Assembly (NCBI GenBank): GCA_013396995.1
Contig: VWZP01008549.1
Coordinates: 774,816-838,815 of the forward strand
Direction: 5' to 3'
Length of the DNA stretch: 64,000 bases
Source of the DNA: Dicaeum eximium
Taxonomy: Eukaryota > Chordata > Aves > Passeriformes > Dicaeidae
Part shown: positions 1 through 13,300 of the stretch, in pieces
Layout: each line of letters opens with the position of its first letter
How positions within the stretch are numbered: the first letter of the stretch is position 1
Notes under the pieces: model-generated
What the model was told of the DNA's origin: nothing
The model's input: only the letters and a program-made list of their open reading frames with translations
The model's database searches: none
Translations under genes and position numbers: made by a program

Positions 1-3000
1 GATTTGGAAAATTTAGTAAAAAAAAAAAAAANTGAGTTGGAAAAATTAAAAAAAAAAAAAAAAAAAAAAAGAAAGTATTCTCATTTAAAAGTGTGCCCCA
101 GTACAGATGCAAAATTCCACACAGGATCCAGAAAAGCTCTGTGTATGTGTATAAACACGTGTGCTTATACATACATGTACATACCACCTGTTGCTTGAGA
201 GCAATTGCTGAAATGACAAAGTTCAAAAGTCTCAAGATTGTGCTGGTAATGATACAAATTCATTAATATGGCTTTGCAATCTACACACAAAGACCTGCTG
301 CTTATGACCCAAGGAATACACTGGTCATAATTCAACTAAAAATTCGGGAAAGTTTAGCTGGCCATTTAGTGCCAGTCTATTGTGCTGCTTGCCAAAGTCA
401 GACTAGCATACAGATGCTCATAGAAGAGCTGGAATTAAAGGAAAAACCCGGAAGACCAACCTGTGGGAAGTGAATTTCCTAAGAAGTCAGCAATAACTCA
501 GCTGGTGAATTTCCTTAAGTTGTATTAGTATCGTTTCACAGTTTGAAGCTGACCTGAGCTTAGTACTCACGCCCAGGAATCTCACAGGCTTTATGAGCCT
601 TACATTTTGCAGCAAGGCACAGCTGCAGCAGGAAGCAGAGCAAGTGGTGTCAGCTCCTCAGCCCAGCTTCATCACCAGTCTCACCTGAGTAGCAGTTAGA
701 TACTGTGATTTTCACACCCAGGCTGATGAGGCACCCTACAACCACAGACAGCAGATTAGGCTTTTTAGGGAACTGAAGACACCAGACACCTAACCTAAAC
801 TGCTGTTTTAAGGATCAGAAAAGTGTTGAACTGAGCAAAGACTTTGCAAGAAGAAAGTAATTTCACACCTACAGAGAAGCAAAAACCCAAGTACACAGGA
901 CAGTAGATTTTTACCTTTAAAACTACCTAGAAGATCAGGCAAAGGTTTTGTGAACTGTGTCTCAATTTTATCCCAGTCCCATCCTAAGCCAGGGTAAGTT
1001 TTGCAAGTGGCACTCATGCATAGGCAGATAATGAGATTTCACTGGGTGTTTTTGCAGACCTGTCCCCAACTCTGCTGTATGAAGGGTAAAGAATGAAAAA
1101 AAAACACCCAACTTCCATCAACCAAGAACAAAAACCAGGCAGATGAGCAAGCCCTACTTCATAAAATAAACTGGTAATCACCCACAGCAATGCCATAGAA
1201 ATGCACTCAGTCCTGCCTGACTTCTGAAGCTGTAGAGGATATCTGGGACTGGTTATCATCCAAGTAGAAAAACACCTGAGAATTTCCAAGCTAAGAAGCT
1301 AGAGATGAACATTTTCTGAACATTAAAGCAACATGTGAAAACTGAGTCTGGTTGTACTACAGATGGACAGAAATTGCACCAAAATAAATCAACCTCTATG
1401 CACTTTTCTTACACAAAACCATTTACCCATTTGACAAGTAAAGAAAATAGTCTCAAGATGCTGAATATTTTTAAGATTAAATGACCAGGCTATGTTTTTA
1501 AAAATAGTAGCATCCTGTTCTTCCTAGCTCAATTGAGCATCAATCCAGGTGCTGTTTTGCAAGGCAGTATCCAAAGACATTCCTCAGCCTGCCATGCTGA
1601 CTATCAGCAACAACATATCGAGCAGCACTTGCATGATTTGCCTTTTCCTGTCCTATATTCATCCTTCTAAACATCACTTAGTCGGTAAAGCAAGCTGTTC
1701 AAGTAAAGAGACAAGAAAAAATATGCTATTGTATGTGCAGTGCTTTCACAACTGCTCTTTAGCTTCATTCATTTTACAGCATTTTCCAGAGACAGGATGA
1801 GCCAGTTAATCTGCTGAATTTTTTAATTTGTTGATTTATCAAATTTGTTAACCAGTTAATGGTCTACTCTGAAAAAAATGGAGAAAACAGAACCAGGAGT
1901 CAGTTTTATTTCTTTTTGTTAAGGACAGTCTCCCTCATAACTGAAAGGGAGAAAAAAGTGTTTAATCCAAAATAATCAGATATAAATAATTATAACAGAA
2001 AGGAAATTATCAACAATAGAATCTCACAGAAAAAAACAAACCCTTTACTTCTTACAAAGGCATGAGAAGTTCATTTTTAGGAATAGAGCAAGAAGCCATC
2101 TTTAATGCATTTGTTTTAACTGTTATTTTAGAACAGCTCTTTGCAATATATTTTACTCCGGAAAAATAAGGTAGCTATATGAAAACAACAGCTAGTCAGT
2201 TCAAAATCATTAAGCAGAATGTTTTTACGACCTACCATTCAAATCAATTTTGATTTTGCACAATGATTCGTATCACAGATTCTGCTTCAGAAAATTAGGA
2301 ATGCCATCATTTCACTTGCCTCCTCCCAGCAAAAACGTTCATGGCTCTATTTTTTGCCAATACAGACTGATACACCAGTGAAAAAAATTACTAACCCCAA
2401 ATGTGCATTAATTGATGGCTACTCCTTTAACAAGAACCAACTAAAGCTACTGCACAGGAATAAACTATTTTAATTCATGTTTCTTGTATTAGAGTACTAG
2501 GTATATGATGCAACTGTAGTACTTGTATAGCTTATGCTATTCCCAAGCAGGTTTCTCCCGGCAGTCTTTTTTGCTTTATCCAGTAAAATTGTGCCATATG
2601 TCTTGCCACTCTAATTGCAACAAAGTCTCTAAAGTACTTAGAATTATTATTTTCTTTTAGGGTCAACTTAAAATTTTTCATCTCCTTTTAATGAAACTAA
2701 GGGAATTGTGACAAAGCGTGAGGAACCTGATAAAAAAATTCGTACCTTATCTTCCTTTCCAGGAAAAATCCACATAATCTGAACATCCACCACTGGATGA
2801 ACTACAAATGCATGTTCTGTTGAATAAATAATTAAAGCATCCAACCTCGTATTAACTGCTTTTAGCCACTTACCTCTGGCTAAATAACCAGGAAAATGGA
2901 GTATCTAAATTTTGTATTTGGAGCACTTCAGTAAGCTGTTTGCTGTACGTCTAATGATAGAGTTTGAATGGACACCAGAAGTTTTTCAGTCTTGCACTGA

Positions 3001-3862
3001 ATGCACTAGACTGTCTGTTCTTAGAAGATTTAATTCAACTGCAGACAACTTAGTGGTAGTAATCTGCAGCAGCCAAGTGCCCCAAGTAGCACCTACCCTG
3101 AGCTGTCAATTAAAACTTGCTCTCTCTAAAGTCTGAGGTACATGACTTCAGGATTCCCCAAAGCCAGCACCAGATTGCTAGGATGCTACATAAGGAGGGA
3201 AGTATGTATGCTCTGGGACACGAACCATAATGCAGAAATGTGAGCATAACTGGAGAACTAACCCAGGCAGTGCTCCTGGAGCCATGTGCAAAGCAGGTAC
3301 TCCTGTTTGTTCCCTGCTGCATCAGTCCTACACCAGTCTTACACAATTCAGCTAATGTAGACAAGCAGCAGCCTGGAAAATCTATCTAAACCATGCCACA
3401 TGAAGCCACTTCTCCAATCCCATTGCCATGAAAACCCTTGTAGAAAACCCCACGTTTACCCCAACTACAAGTGATTAAACATACTCTGTGACTTGAAGTA
3501 AAAGCATGTCTAAATAATTACTTGACAATTTCAGAGATCCTTTAATATGTAAAAGAAGTAACCAAACCCAAGAATCCTCCTCCATAGCTCCAAGCCCCAT
3601 AAACACGTCTACTGGAAGCTGCAGTCTGTAGTCCCATCAGTCATTTTGTCCTGAGTTGCAGCTCCCAAACTTCATCCATGAACAAACCCTACCCACAAAT
3701 GAAGAGATTAAAGCATAAGGTGGTGCTGAAAACTTGGCAAACGGGGTCTGTCACATTTCCTATGACTTAATGCACTGTCACAGATTTTATGGTGACCCTA
3801 AAGATAGGGCTGTTTCTTTACTAATGAAGAAACAACCCTATATGAAAGACTGTTTTTAAATT
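1..3862. other. gene-free sequence downstream of DNAJC15
   Basis: AT-rich non-coding sequence. I see only short chance open frames with no recognisable protein or splice-linked exons. It starts with an A-rich low-complexity tract (18-70) containing the single ambiguous base at 32. Confidence 0.6.
18..70. repeat. A-rich homopolymer tracts with one ambiguous base
   Basis: Two A runs (18-31 and 48-70) separated by a short unique segment. The only n of the window is at 32, the typical position for a homopolymer base-calling problem. Confidence 0.85.
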
Positions 3863-3868
3863 TTTATT
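3863..3868 (-). terminator. candidate polyadenylation signal AATAAA for DNAJC15
   Basis: A canonical AATAAA on the minus strand about 385 nt beyond the stop codon, just past the CR1 fragment at 3991-4066. If it is used, the 3' UTR contains the CR1 tail. It lies within an AT-rich run, so only transcript ends would prove it. Confidence 0.35.
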
Positions 3869-3990
3869 TTAAAATATCCAAAATTTAACAAAAGGAACAA
3901 ACAAGTACTTCTGAAAAAAACACAGTTAAAAGAACTTTTTCAAAGCTAGTAAGGGATTATAATTCAATAAGAATACACTAGAATTGGGAC

Positions 3991-4066
3991 AGAATCATAG
4001 AACATCCTGAGCTGGAAGGAACCCATAAGGCTCATCATTCCAATTCCCTGCTCCTTGCAAGGGCAT
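3991..4066 (-). mobile_element. CR1 LINE 3' tail fragment
   Basis: Begins AGAATCATAGAACATCCTGA and continues with the GCTGGAAGGAACCCATAAGG signature, the reverse complement of the CR1 3' end. It is in the same orientation as DNAJC15 and about 190 nt past its stop codon, so it probably lies in the 3' UTR or just beyond. The family call is from memory of the consensus. Confidence 0.8.
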
Positions 4067-4134
4067 AACTGTACATAACTTTACATAACTGTAGAAGATT
4101 TCAGTTTAAGATTTTGCTTAAATAATCTCATAAT

Positions 4135-4140
4135 TTTAAT
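4135..4140 (-). terminator. candidate variant polyadenylation signal ATTAAA for DNAJC15
   Basis: An ATTAAA hexamer on the minus strand about 113 nt past the DNAJC15 stop. It is the closest plausible signal, but the region is AT-rich, so chance occurrence is likely. A canonical AATAAA lies further on at 3868-3863. Confidence 0.3.
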
Positions 4141-4252
4141 TATGACAATAAATATGAACAACCATCAATGTTAAGAAACTGCAGAACAAGCAGACATGAA
4201 AGTTATTGCACAATGTATCTGCTGAATCTCCTATGATCCAAGGCTTCAGGTT

Positions 4253-4323
4253 TCAGTTTTTGGCACTTGATTCCAACAAGTCTTTTGCTTCATTTATTTT
4301 TGTTGCTAAGTAAGGTGATCCAC
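4253..4323 (-). CDS. DNAJC15: DNAJC15 coding exon 6 (C-terminus and stop)
   Basis: A 71-nt exon after acceptor TTCTCAG. It encodes GGSPYLATKINEAKDLLESS-AKN then TGA at 4255-4253, matching the C-terminal J-domain helix of the family. Confidence 0.95.
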
Positions 4324-7300
4324 CTGAGAAGAGAAAGGGGAAAGAACAGTGTTTACACATTAGTATTAAGTACCAAACTACCTCACTTGCACTATCTCTT
4401 TATTACTTACTTTTATTAGCTCTTTCCTACACAGATCCTTTTGATACAAATGACATTGATAAGAAGTAAACTAATTGATAAGGAAACATGGGAAATGTAA
4501 TCAAAACTGAAATCACTGTAGAACAACACAGAACAACTTGTCTCAGAGACAAGACTGAAATATAAAATCACTTTGCATTCTGTGATGTAGATCTGCAGTG
4601 GGATCCTACTGCAAATGTATGCAATGTCAGTTGTCCTGAACATTTACTCAAACCCAACAGCAATGGCTTCCACTCATCCTAAAAACTGAGAGGTAAAATT
4701 TTAAAATAATTTTGACAAAGAATTATTGTGCAAGCATCTCTTATGTGAGATGCCCAGAATTACCAGCCAGAAACCATCACATTAAAGCTATTTAAACATG
4801 GTATGCCTTTTAACTCCTAGTGCTGAACACTGCCATTGCTCTATGCTCCATCTAATGATCTGATTACAGTTCAGCAGTCTTTTTGTGTTTGGGTTTTTCT
4901 CACTCTCCCCTTGAGTGCCAACCACCTGCTCATAGTCACAAAAAACAACTGCAAGGTCTGTATCAGTAACTTACCACTTACTATAATACACCTATATTTT
5001 TATGTGAACATGTGATACAAGCAGTACTGTGCACTTCATGGCCTTTTCCATGGCATTTGTTCAACCTTGTTTTTTTCATTCACCATTTCATTCATTCCAT
5101 TAATCAGAAAAGACAATGATAGAATAAACATGTAGAGCTAGTGGTAGATACATACAAATAAAAAGGTGAGGCTTGCTTAAAGACTTCTTTAGGACATTGC
5201 TGCAGGAATCCAAATCAGTATAAAGTACTTCTGTGGTGTAGTAAAACAACCAGAAAAAAAAAAAAACAACAAAGTTCTTTTCCATGGTTTGGTCTTGTTT
5301 GAGTGTTGTAGTTCTAATAAGTAAGCCATAGTGGAGGAAAGTGAGGCAGGGCAAGGGATACATAATGAATTGGCTATTGAAAAAAGAATTATTTTTTTCC
5401 TTTTTTTAAATCAAGTAGCTAAGTAGCTTTGTAGCAAGCAATAGGATTACTACATTGACTACTGCTTCTTTCAAAGAGTAGATAAGATGATCAAACAAAC
5501 AGCAAAGACTAAAACCTGCAATAAACAATGTATTCCACGTAATTTTTAAATGTGCTTTGATTTTCTACATGTCTAGAACACAGGATCTTAAAGTATATTC
5601 AAATCTGTTGGAAGTGTTTTCACTACATTTACATCCTTAAGTGCCATATTAATTTTGTAGCCCTCCAATGAGAGGAAGTTCAATCTCATGATTGCCAAAG
5701 TGTTTGTTTATAATTAAGGCAAGTCCAAAAGGTTTCTCTCTCCCTTTTTTTTCTGTGAGGAAATTTTCTTTCATAAAATTTCTAACTGCTAACTTAACTT
5801 ACAGCATATCAATATAGAAACACTTTAACACTGAACTGTAAAGATTAATAAGAACCATTTCAGTAGTACTCTCTGGGGATGTTTTTATGCAGATTTCTAT
5901 ATATTTCTAATATTTGTCTCTCCAACAGTTTGGATCTCAGAACACATGTAACTTAAAATCTGCAATTACTGCTCTTTCTTCTATCAACTCCAGGTGGTAA
6001 AATATTATTTTAAAATTACATTATACCATAGAATATTATTTTTAAATGAACATCTGTGCTACCCACAGCCAGAAGTGATCTATACACAAGCAAACAAGCC
6101 TCTCTGTGATTCCACATGTTCAAGATTACTCCAGGCCCTCACTCTGCAGCTGAAGATATTAAGGTTTCTTTCTACAGCCATGCCAGAAGAGCTTCAGGGG
6201 CATTGAGAGGCACAAATCCCTTCAACTGCTGCTCCCACTGAGAAAATGCTCCATGTCTCACTATCACACAGGAGGGCTCACTACATCCATCCAAACCTAC
6301 ACTGTGCCCAGCTGCAGGGGCATTAGAACTCTAAGAGTGCAGCATTAAAATCTTTGTTAGGGTCATTAGGATCTTCCTAAGAGGAAGCATCTCTTCAGAT
6401 CTACTCAATATCCACATGGAGATTCACAATTCTCTCTGGCTCACGTGTCCACATACTGCTACAACAAACTCCAAAGTTCATTATTAATAAAATTTGACCT
6501 AATAGGGACTCTGGTGGTTAAGAGACTTTTGACCGCTGTAATATATTGGAAATCAAGAAGAGAATTTCCTTTCCAGGTCTGTGCAACTTATACATTATAA
6601 AAAGAGTAAAAACTGAAGGTTTGAAATCAAACAAGCAGGACAGCTTTTAAACTAAACTAAGGGATGAAGAGAGAAAAGCATCAACTAAACACTTCCCATG
6701 GCCAGTGGACACACTTATTTTTTCATTTTCTTAAAATGGGGTGCTGGTAGGGAGCCTCTAATTCTGTCAGAAAGATATAAAAACTCTGATTTCCCCTTTT
6801 GACTTCTGAAATACAGTGCAACTCTTCACCATCTGTTATTTTAAAGTAGAAACAGCAATGAACATATGGGCTTTCTTTCTCAACCAGCTGTAGTGTAGTT
6901 AAAGTTATAATAATAGCCTTTCTCTAAGATAAATTTACATTAAAAACCCGGCCAGTAAAGCAGCAGTGCCCAGCTTTACATTCTTTCCAAGTGAATTCCA
7001 TAAAGTCTGAAATTCATCAATGATGTACTTAGTAACTGCAAAACATTTCCCTACAGAAAATTACTTTCATGCATGCAACTGGTCCATCACAGTTCAAAAC
7101 AGAAATTTTAGCTTAATGTTAAAGTTTTTATAGCTAATTTTCCTTATTTTTCAAGAAGTTTTTTTGAAGAGTGGAAAACTGGTCCCTCATAGCTCATAGT
7201 CTTAACTGAAACAGCACAAGCACAGAAAACAACTTTAAATAAATATGAGTAAAACCAGTTCATAAAGCTCAGTTTATCTGAGAGGACACACAGAAGCTCA

Positions 7301-10300
7301 AGTCAATAAATCAACAACAAACATTTGCACTTGATGTGGTTATTTACACAGTCAGAAAACTTAAAGGATCTCATTTAAGCCTCTTCCTTTCCAGCCCTAG
7401 TTAAGAAAAGTAATAATTATTTACCTTTATCAGGATGATTCAAAATCATGATTTTCCTATGCGCCGTTCTGATTTTGTCCTTGCCAGCAGATGGACTGCA
7501 AAAGCAAATTGAAGTGCTTACAAGAAATGCCAGAGCACTCAGGCTAAAAATTAACAGTTTATACTGGCTTCAAAAATACTTGAAACTTGAGATTTTCACC
7601 ATCTTGTGGACAAAACATAAAACTGCATCTCTGAGGAAGCAACAACAACAAAGGCATGTAATGCAAAGAGAATGAGATTTTTCAAAAGCCTGTGTATGTG
7701 ACACATACAAATATCTTTCAGGTTTTTGTAGAATGCAATACATCCACTCATTTAAAATAAAACATTTGAGAGGGGAAAAAATAGGATAGCCCCAGCAGTT
7801 CTAGGGTATATCTGGTTGGTTATTTTAGCATTAAATGCAGAAAACACAATTTTTTTCTCCAAGAAAATAAGTATTTTTATGACCAGTGACAAAACAACAA
7901 ATATTTAATATTATCACGTTTTGTTCTACTGTAAATATTTTTATAGCAGCTATAAATATTTTTTCTTTCTGCTGGGGCCTGAAAAAAATGCTTGTATGTG
8001 TTATTTTTGCAAAGCTGTTCAATGTGTTACATTCAGGGACACGTTGATTTACAGGTGCTACCTACATAATACTGTTTACTTCAATGACATACATGAAATA
8101 TGTATTTGGCCTAGATTAAATACAAAATATGTACCTTACCAGACAAATAATCACTTATGGATGCAGTATGCCAACACAGTTAAACTCTTGTATGCAAAAG
8201 AGTTTGCATGGTTCAGTTTTTCATAATTTGTTAGTATGCAGAAATGAATCAGTGTTTTCCACTTCAGGTGACTTCTTAATCAGTGATGATTCAATTAATT
8301 AATCCTTCTGTAGATACAGCTTGAATGCAAGGTACCAGCCCAACTAAATTCCCGAGGTAAACAACCTCTCTAATTATTATTCTGTCACAGTGAAATTAGG
8401 GTATGTTGCAAAAATAGTTCACAGAACTGCATAAGGGAAGAAGACTTCAACTGAACAGCAAGTAAACTAGAAAGTAAGAAACAGAGGGTGAAAGGTCTTG
8501 GATTATATAGATACAAAACCAAAATTATTTATCACACAGCTATAAATAACAATCATCTGTATTTTGATTTGTAAAGCTGTTTTTAACACTAAAAAGGAAA
8601 GCTTTTATACCACATTTAGACCCTCATATGGCCAAACCATAACTGGAGAAAAGTGGCAATTGCATATTACAGAAGATCATGCAGGTCTGTTCAAAGAAGC
8701 AAGTGTGAAAAGAGAGGTTGACTTGAAATTTGCTTAGTTTATGAGATATCGCTTATCTCACAATGGGCTCTAAAGATTCTTTATCACTAGGAAAAAAATA
8801 CATAATGTCAAAATCACATTTTCCTTGACTGGCAATCTGAGTCATACCAACACCATGCTGCCTTCAAACATCACCAACTGGCCAAGAAGTCTCTCACTGT
8901 GCTGGGAACAGCTGATATGCTGCAGGGCTGGGCTGACATTCAGAGGCACCTCAAGAGGCTGTAGGAAGGGGCTGACAGGAACCCTTCACAAAATTCCACA
9001 AGGATGGGGGCAGAGCCTGGTACTTGGGATGAAGTCTCCCTTGCAATGCTAGAGGCTGGGAAATGCCTGGGTAGGGAGTGGCTCTGCTGAAAGGGATCCA
9101 GGGCACAGCAAGAACAGTTCTCAACTGCGGTATGTCACCATGCCCTCAATCCAAACAGAAGTCACATTTTTTCTAAGCACTTTATTGTTTGCTTTTTAGT
9201 TTAAGAAGAGTACTAGAATAATTTATAAGCCATTAGAAGTCTTTTACAAAAACAGTTATGGTTTTGGCAAGAGTATTCCACATTCTTGCAACATATATCT
9301 GCTTCATTCAATACCTGCTAAAGAAAAAACATATTGATGCAACACACCTACCTTACACCTAAAATAAGACTTGCTTCTCGCCTGCTCATTTTCTGTTCAA
9401 ATCCTCCTTTATAGTATGATGAAAGACTCTAAAAAGAATAAAGGGGAAAAAAGCAATAATTAGTTCATGTACAAGGTGCTGGGAATTAAACTGTAGTTAT
9501 ATGACCTCATTCAGAGCATTACATTCATCTATAATTTATTTCAAAGGCAAGGAATGACTGGAAACCAGATAATATGAAAGGACTTCTCCCAAGTGATAAC
9601 ACATACAGAAAACACCTTAAACATAACTACTTATGTTTTCACAATCTTCTACTGTTGATAAGAGGTATTAATAGCTACAACCATTAAAATCCTGTCTCCA
9701 GGAAAAAAGTCCAGAATCAAAGCACATACTAGCATAGGATAGCACAGTGCATGCATTGGGGAGGGCATGGGAGAGAAATTAGGATAATTGTTGAGAACAG
9801 CACTGGTACCATCACAATGGCAAATGCCAAAAATGACAATACTTTGGCATCCATGGATGTTATGGACAATCACTCCAGATATTTCTACAAAGCAAGTACA
9901 TAAAAAACCCCAACAGAGATAAGAACAGATCTGATGTGAAGGAATGTTACTTCAAAAATGTGTATCATGAGTTCTTTGAACAAACCCTGAAAATAAACAA
10001 AAAGAACAAGGCTTAGCAGAAAGCCACAACCTATTGCAGGAAACTACTGAGCAGGAGAACACTGGAAAATAGTGAAGTATATAGGGAAATCCTAAGCCTT
10101 TACATCCTTCCTTCAGAACCAACAACTGACAGTTAGATACAGGATCTGGAGTTTATTTTTTTAAACTTGTTGTCATATGAAACCTTATCCACTGTTTTAA
10201 GAAGGGAAGAAAAAACAGTGGGAAAAGAACATTAAAAAAGAGATGGAGATGAAAGAAAATCATTACAGCAATTGTCATAGAGAATGGGTTGAAAGTATAT

Positions 10301-13300
10301 TTTTCAACCATAAATCTATTTTAAATTATGAAAAAAAAACCTATGGAACCATCATTGGTGGTTAGCAGTGATGCAATGTGAAAGTTTCTGTAAGTCCCAG
10401 AGGTAGCAGATGTAGCTCCAAGCCTTGGGGAACTGACACACAGAAATTACTTAACAAGACTGAAGTTTTTTCCTCAATGCAAAACCTATCAACTGGGGGA
10501 AAACAAGCTTCTTTTGTTGCTATCAAAGGGAAGTCTGGCCTGAGAGCTGAGACTATTTTTAAGTATTCCCTTTACCCTCAAGTAAAATGTGCCTGGCCCT
10601 TGAAAAAACTCTCTTCTCACTAAATAAAGACATTCATATTGAGTGAGAATTTTGCCTTATGTCTACACAAACTCTCTTATATAATTTCAAAATCATTATA
10701 AAGCATTTAAAGGGCTCTGTCTATGATATCTAAGCAAAGCTTTTAAGCTTAGGAGAGATATTCACCCAAAAGCATGGTTCAGAAATACTTCACCTATTGC
10801 CACCATAAAGTCACATGCAACCACAGAAGAGAATTTTAGTGTGTTGTTATGGTCCAAGGCTAATTTTATCTTCCTTCTTTCCACCCGAAACCACAAATAA
10901 AGTAACCACTACTGTACTACAGGTATGAAAGCTGAAGGAACTGTGGATGTGCCATACCAACAATGAGAATCTGTGGAGGAGCCACTTCTGTAACTACAGG
11001 GTAACACAACCCAGGTCTGTCATAGTGCACATGGACACAGCAGGTCAGAGGGTGCAACACCAAGGGAACACACAGCGCTTCCCTGCTTCTCAGATGGGAA
11101 ATTATGTCAATAATTTAATGGCCAACAAGTAACACCCTTGAACAGCAGAACTGCACAGAAATTTGCAATAATGCCAACAATTACTAAGCAAAAGAGAAAA
11201 GCATACTTTAATATTCTCTGAAAGTTTTTCCAGAAACATTTGCTCCCAAAGCAGTCTAGGTGCAGACAGTTTCCTGAATTCTCCTCTGCCCTTCAACTCT
11301 GACATACAGCTCTAATGCAGGAGAACACTAGTTTGCTATTAATGCAGAGAAGAGCAATATTTGAATTTTCTTTAACACAGCTTGTCTCTGGTCTTGGTAG
11401 ATTTCATCTAAAACACTATTTAAAATGGAAGACTAGGGAGGGATGGCTGCAAGCATACATTCAGAAATATTTTTTTCATATTTTTAAAGCCTACTTTCTT
11501 GACACTGTTCTAACCTTAGGAAGCCTCAGTTCACCTCCAAGAGGAATGAAAAAAGTAATTCTGTAGCCTGTGTCCCTTCACACACAAACAACAACAGTTT
11601 ATTGAATTGGTCTCCAAGAAAAAATATTTTCTTTTCTTAAGTAAAGGATGTAGAAACAATAATCAATTCTTAAATTAAGATCTCTGTCCTAAGCAGAATT
11701 TAAAGCAAAAGGAAATTACACATAAAAGCATTTTTCGCCGTTGGTTAGAAAAAGGAGGAAGAAACACCGAGACTTCATTTTAGGCAACTCCTCGGCAAAT
11801 TTCTAGTTCCCTAATGAAAGCACTTTTGCATGCTACTCAAACTAAAACATTTTTTTTCCTAGTTGTAAATTCTAAGTAATGGCTGGAAATATATTTTTCT
11901 GCTATGAGAACTCCTTGATGAGCAGGCAGTTCTAGACACTTGATTATTTATTAGCTCCAGCAATTGCAAAGAAAATTTTGTACTGGAAAAATCATCAAAA
12001 TGAGCTCTTCATTCCTTTGTACTATTTGGGGGAAGGGGAGGAGGTATCATTTAATTTACTTAATTTACTTGCACATTATTACTGTTTAGCAATTTATGTA
12101 AGTCCTCCTTTCTGAAAAAATGCTATTAATAGGTTTGGGGCATAGGGAGGGACAGAAAATGGCTGCACTTTCTTTGCAAACATCTATTCAGTCTCGCAAA
12201 TCTTCACAAAAGCAACCAGATAAGAAAATCCAATGCATAGGGACCACGACATCTTCAAGATATTTTTTTTTCATAGCGAAAGCATAATCACTGTTTCCAT
12301 GCCAGTTAAGAGAGTGAAAACACCAAAACTGAGACCATACATTATGGAGTAGTGAATTTTTCTGAAAACTATGTTGCTGTTCCAGGACCAATACAGTCCT
12401 CCACCAAAAAGGTAACAAACGCCAGAGGGGGAAAAAAAAAAAAAAAAACAAATACAAAAACCAAACTACAACCACAAACTATTTAGAAGTTGTGATATAA
12501 TATACAATTTTGCTAATATCAACTTCAACTTCCTTAACTTTAGTTAGAAAAGAAATCTTATAAAATGGACTGCATTGTTCTCTGGAAACTTTCTTTTCAA
12601 TTAAGGACAAGAGAGACGGTTGCTACCCTTACCTCTCAATTCAGAACTACGGGTCTGAGCAGAATCAGATCCAATAATGGAAATACAGTGAGAAAACCTA
12701 AAGATGTGCTACAGAAGACATAATTTTCTTGTAGAACACAATTTCATGATTGTGGAATTTGAGTATTTTGATAGTTTATTTGGCCTAGAATTTCTGTTTC
12801 TGTCTTCAACAGCTTCCAGCTTTCTTTCAATCCTCAGTATCACTGATTCCACAAAGAAAGCTAATGAATGCTACTGAAATACTTGCTTCTTTATTTCACA
12901 CTTTAAGGAAGTATTAATAGCATAACTAATGGCATTAATTCTAAGGAAGAAAAGCCAAGTGACTACTTAGAGCTATGCACCTTCTAGCAGCAACAGACTC
13001 TTCTTACTACACACAGAAATAAAACAGTGTCTCTGACACCAGTGACAAAACTAAGCTCAAACTAGAAAACCATTTCTGTGGGAGTGAGCATTATGACTTG
13101 CCATAGAGTGGAAATGACAGTGTTTCCTCTAGTGTCTTTCTCCACTGAAACAAAGATGGTAGAAAACTTCAAGATTAAATTACAGAAGCATTTACAAATA
13201 CATATTCTTGAAGTAACTGTCTTAAATGGGAGATAAAATTCAGAATAAACCTTTTACTTGCCTCTGCTTATTATTTCTTACTGAAAGATGAGTGCAGTTG

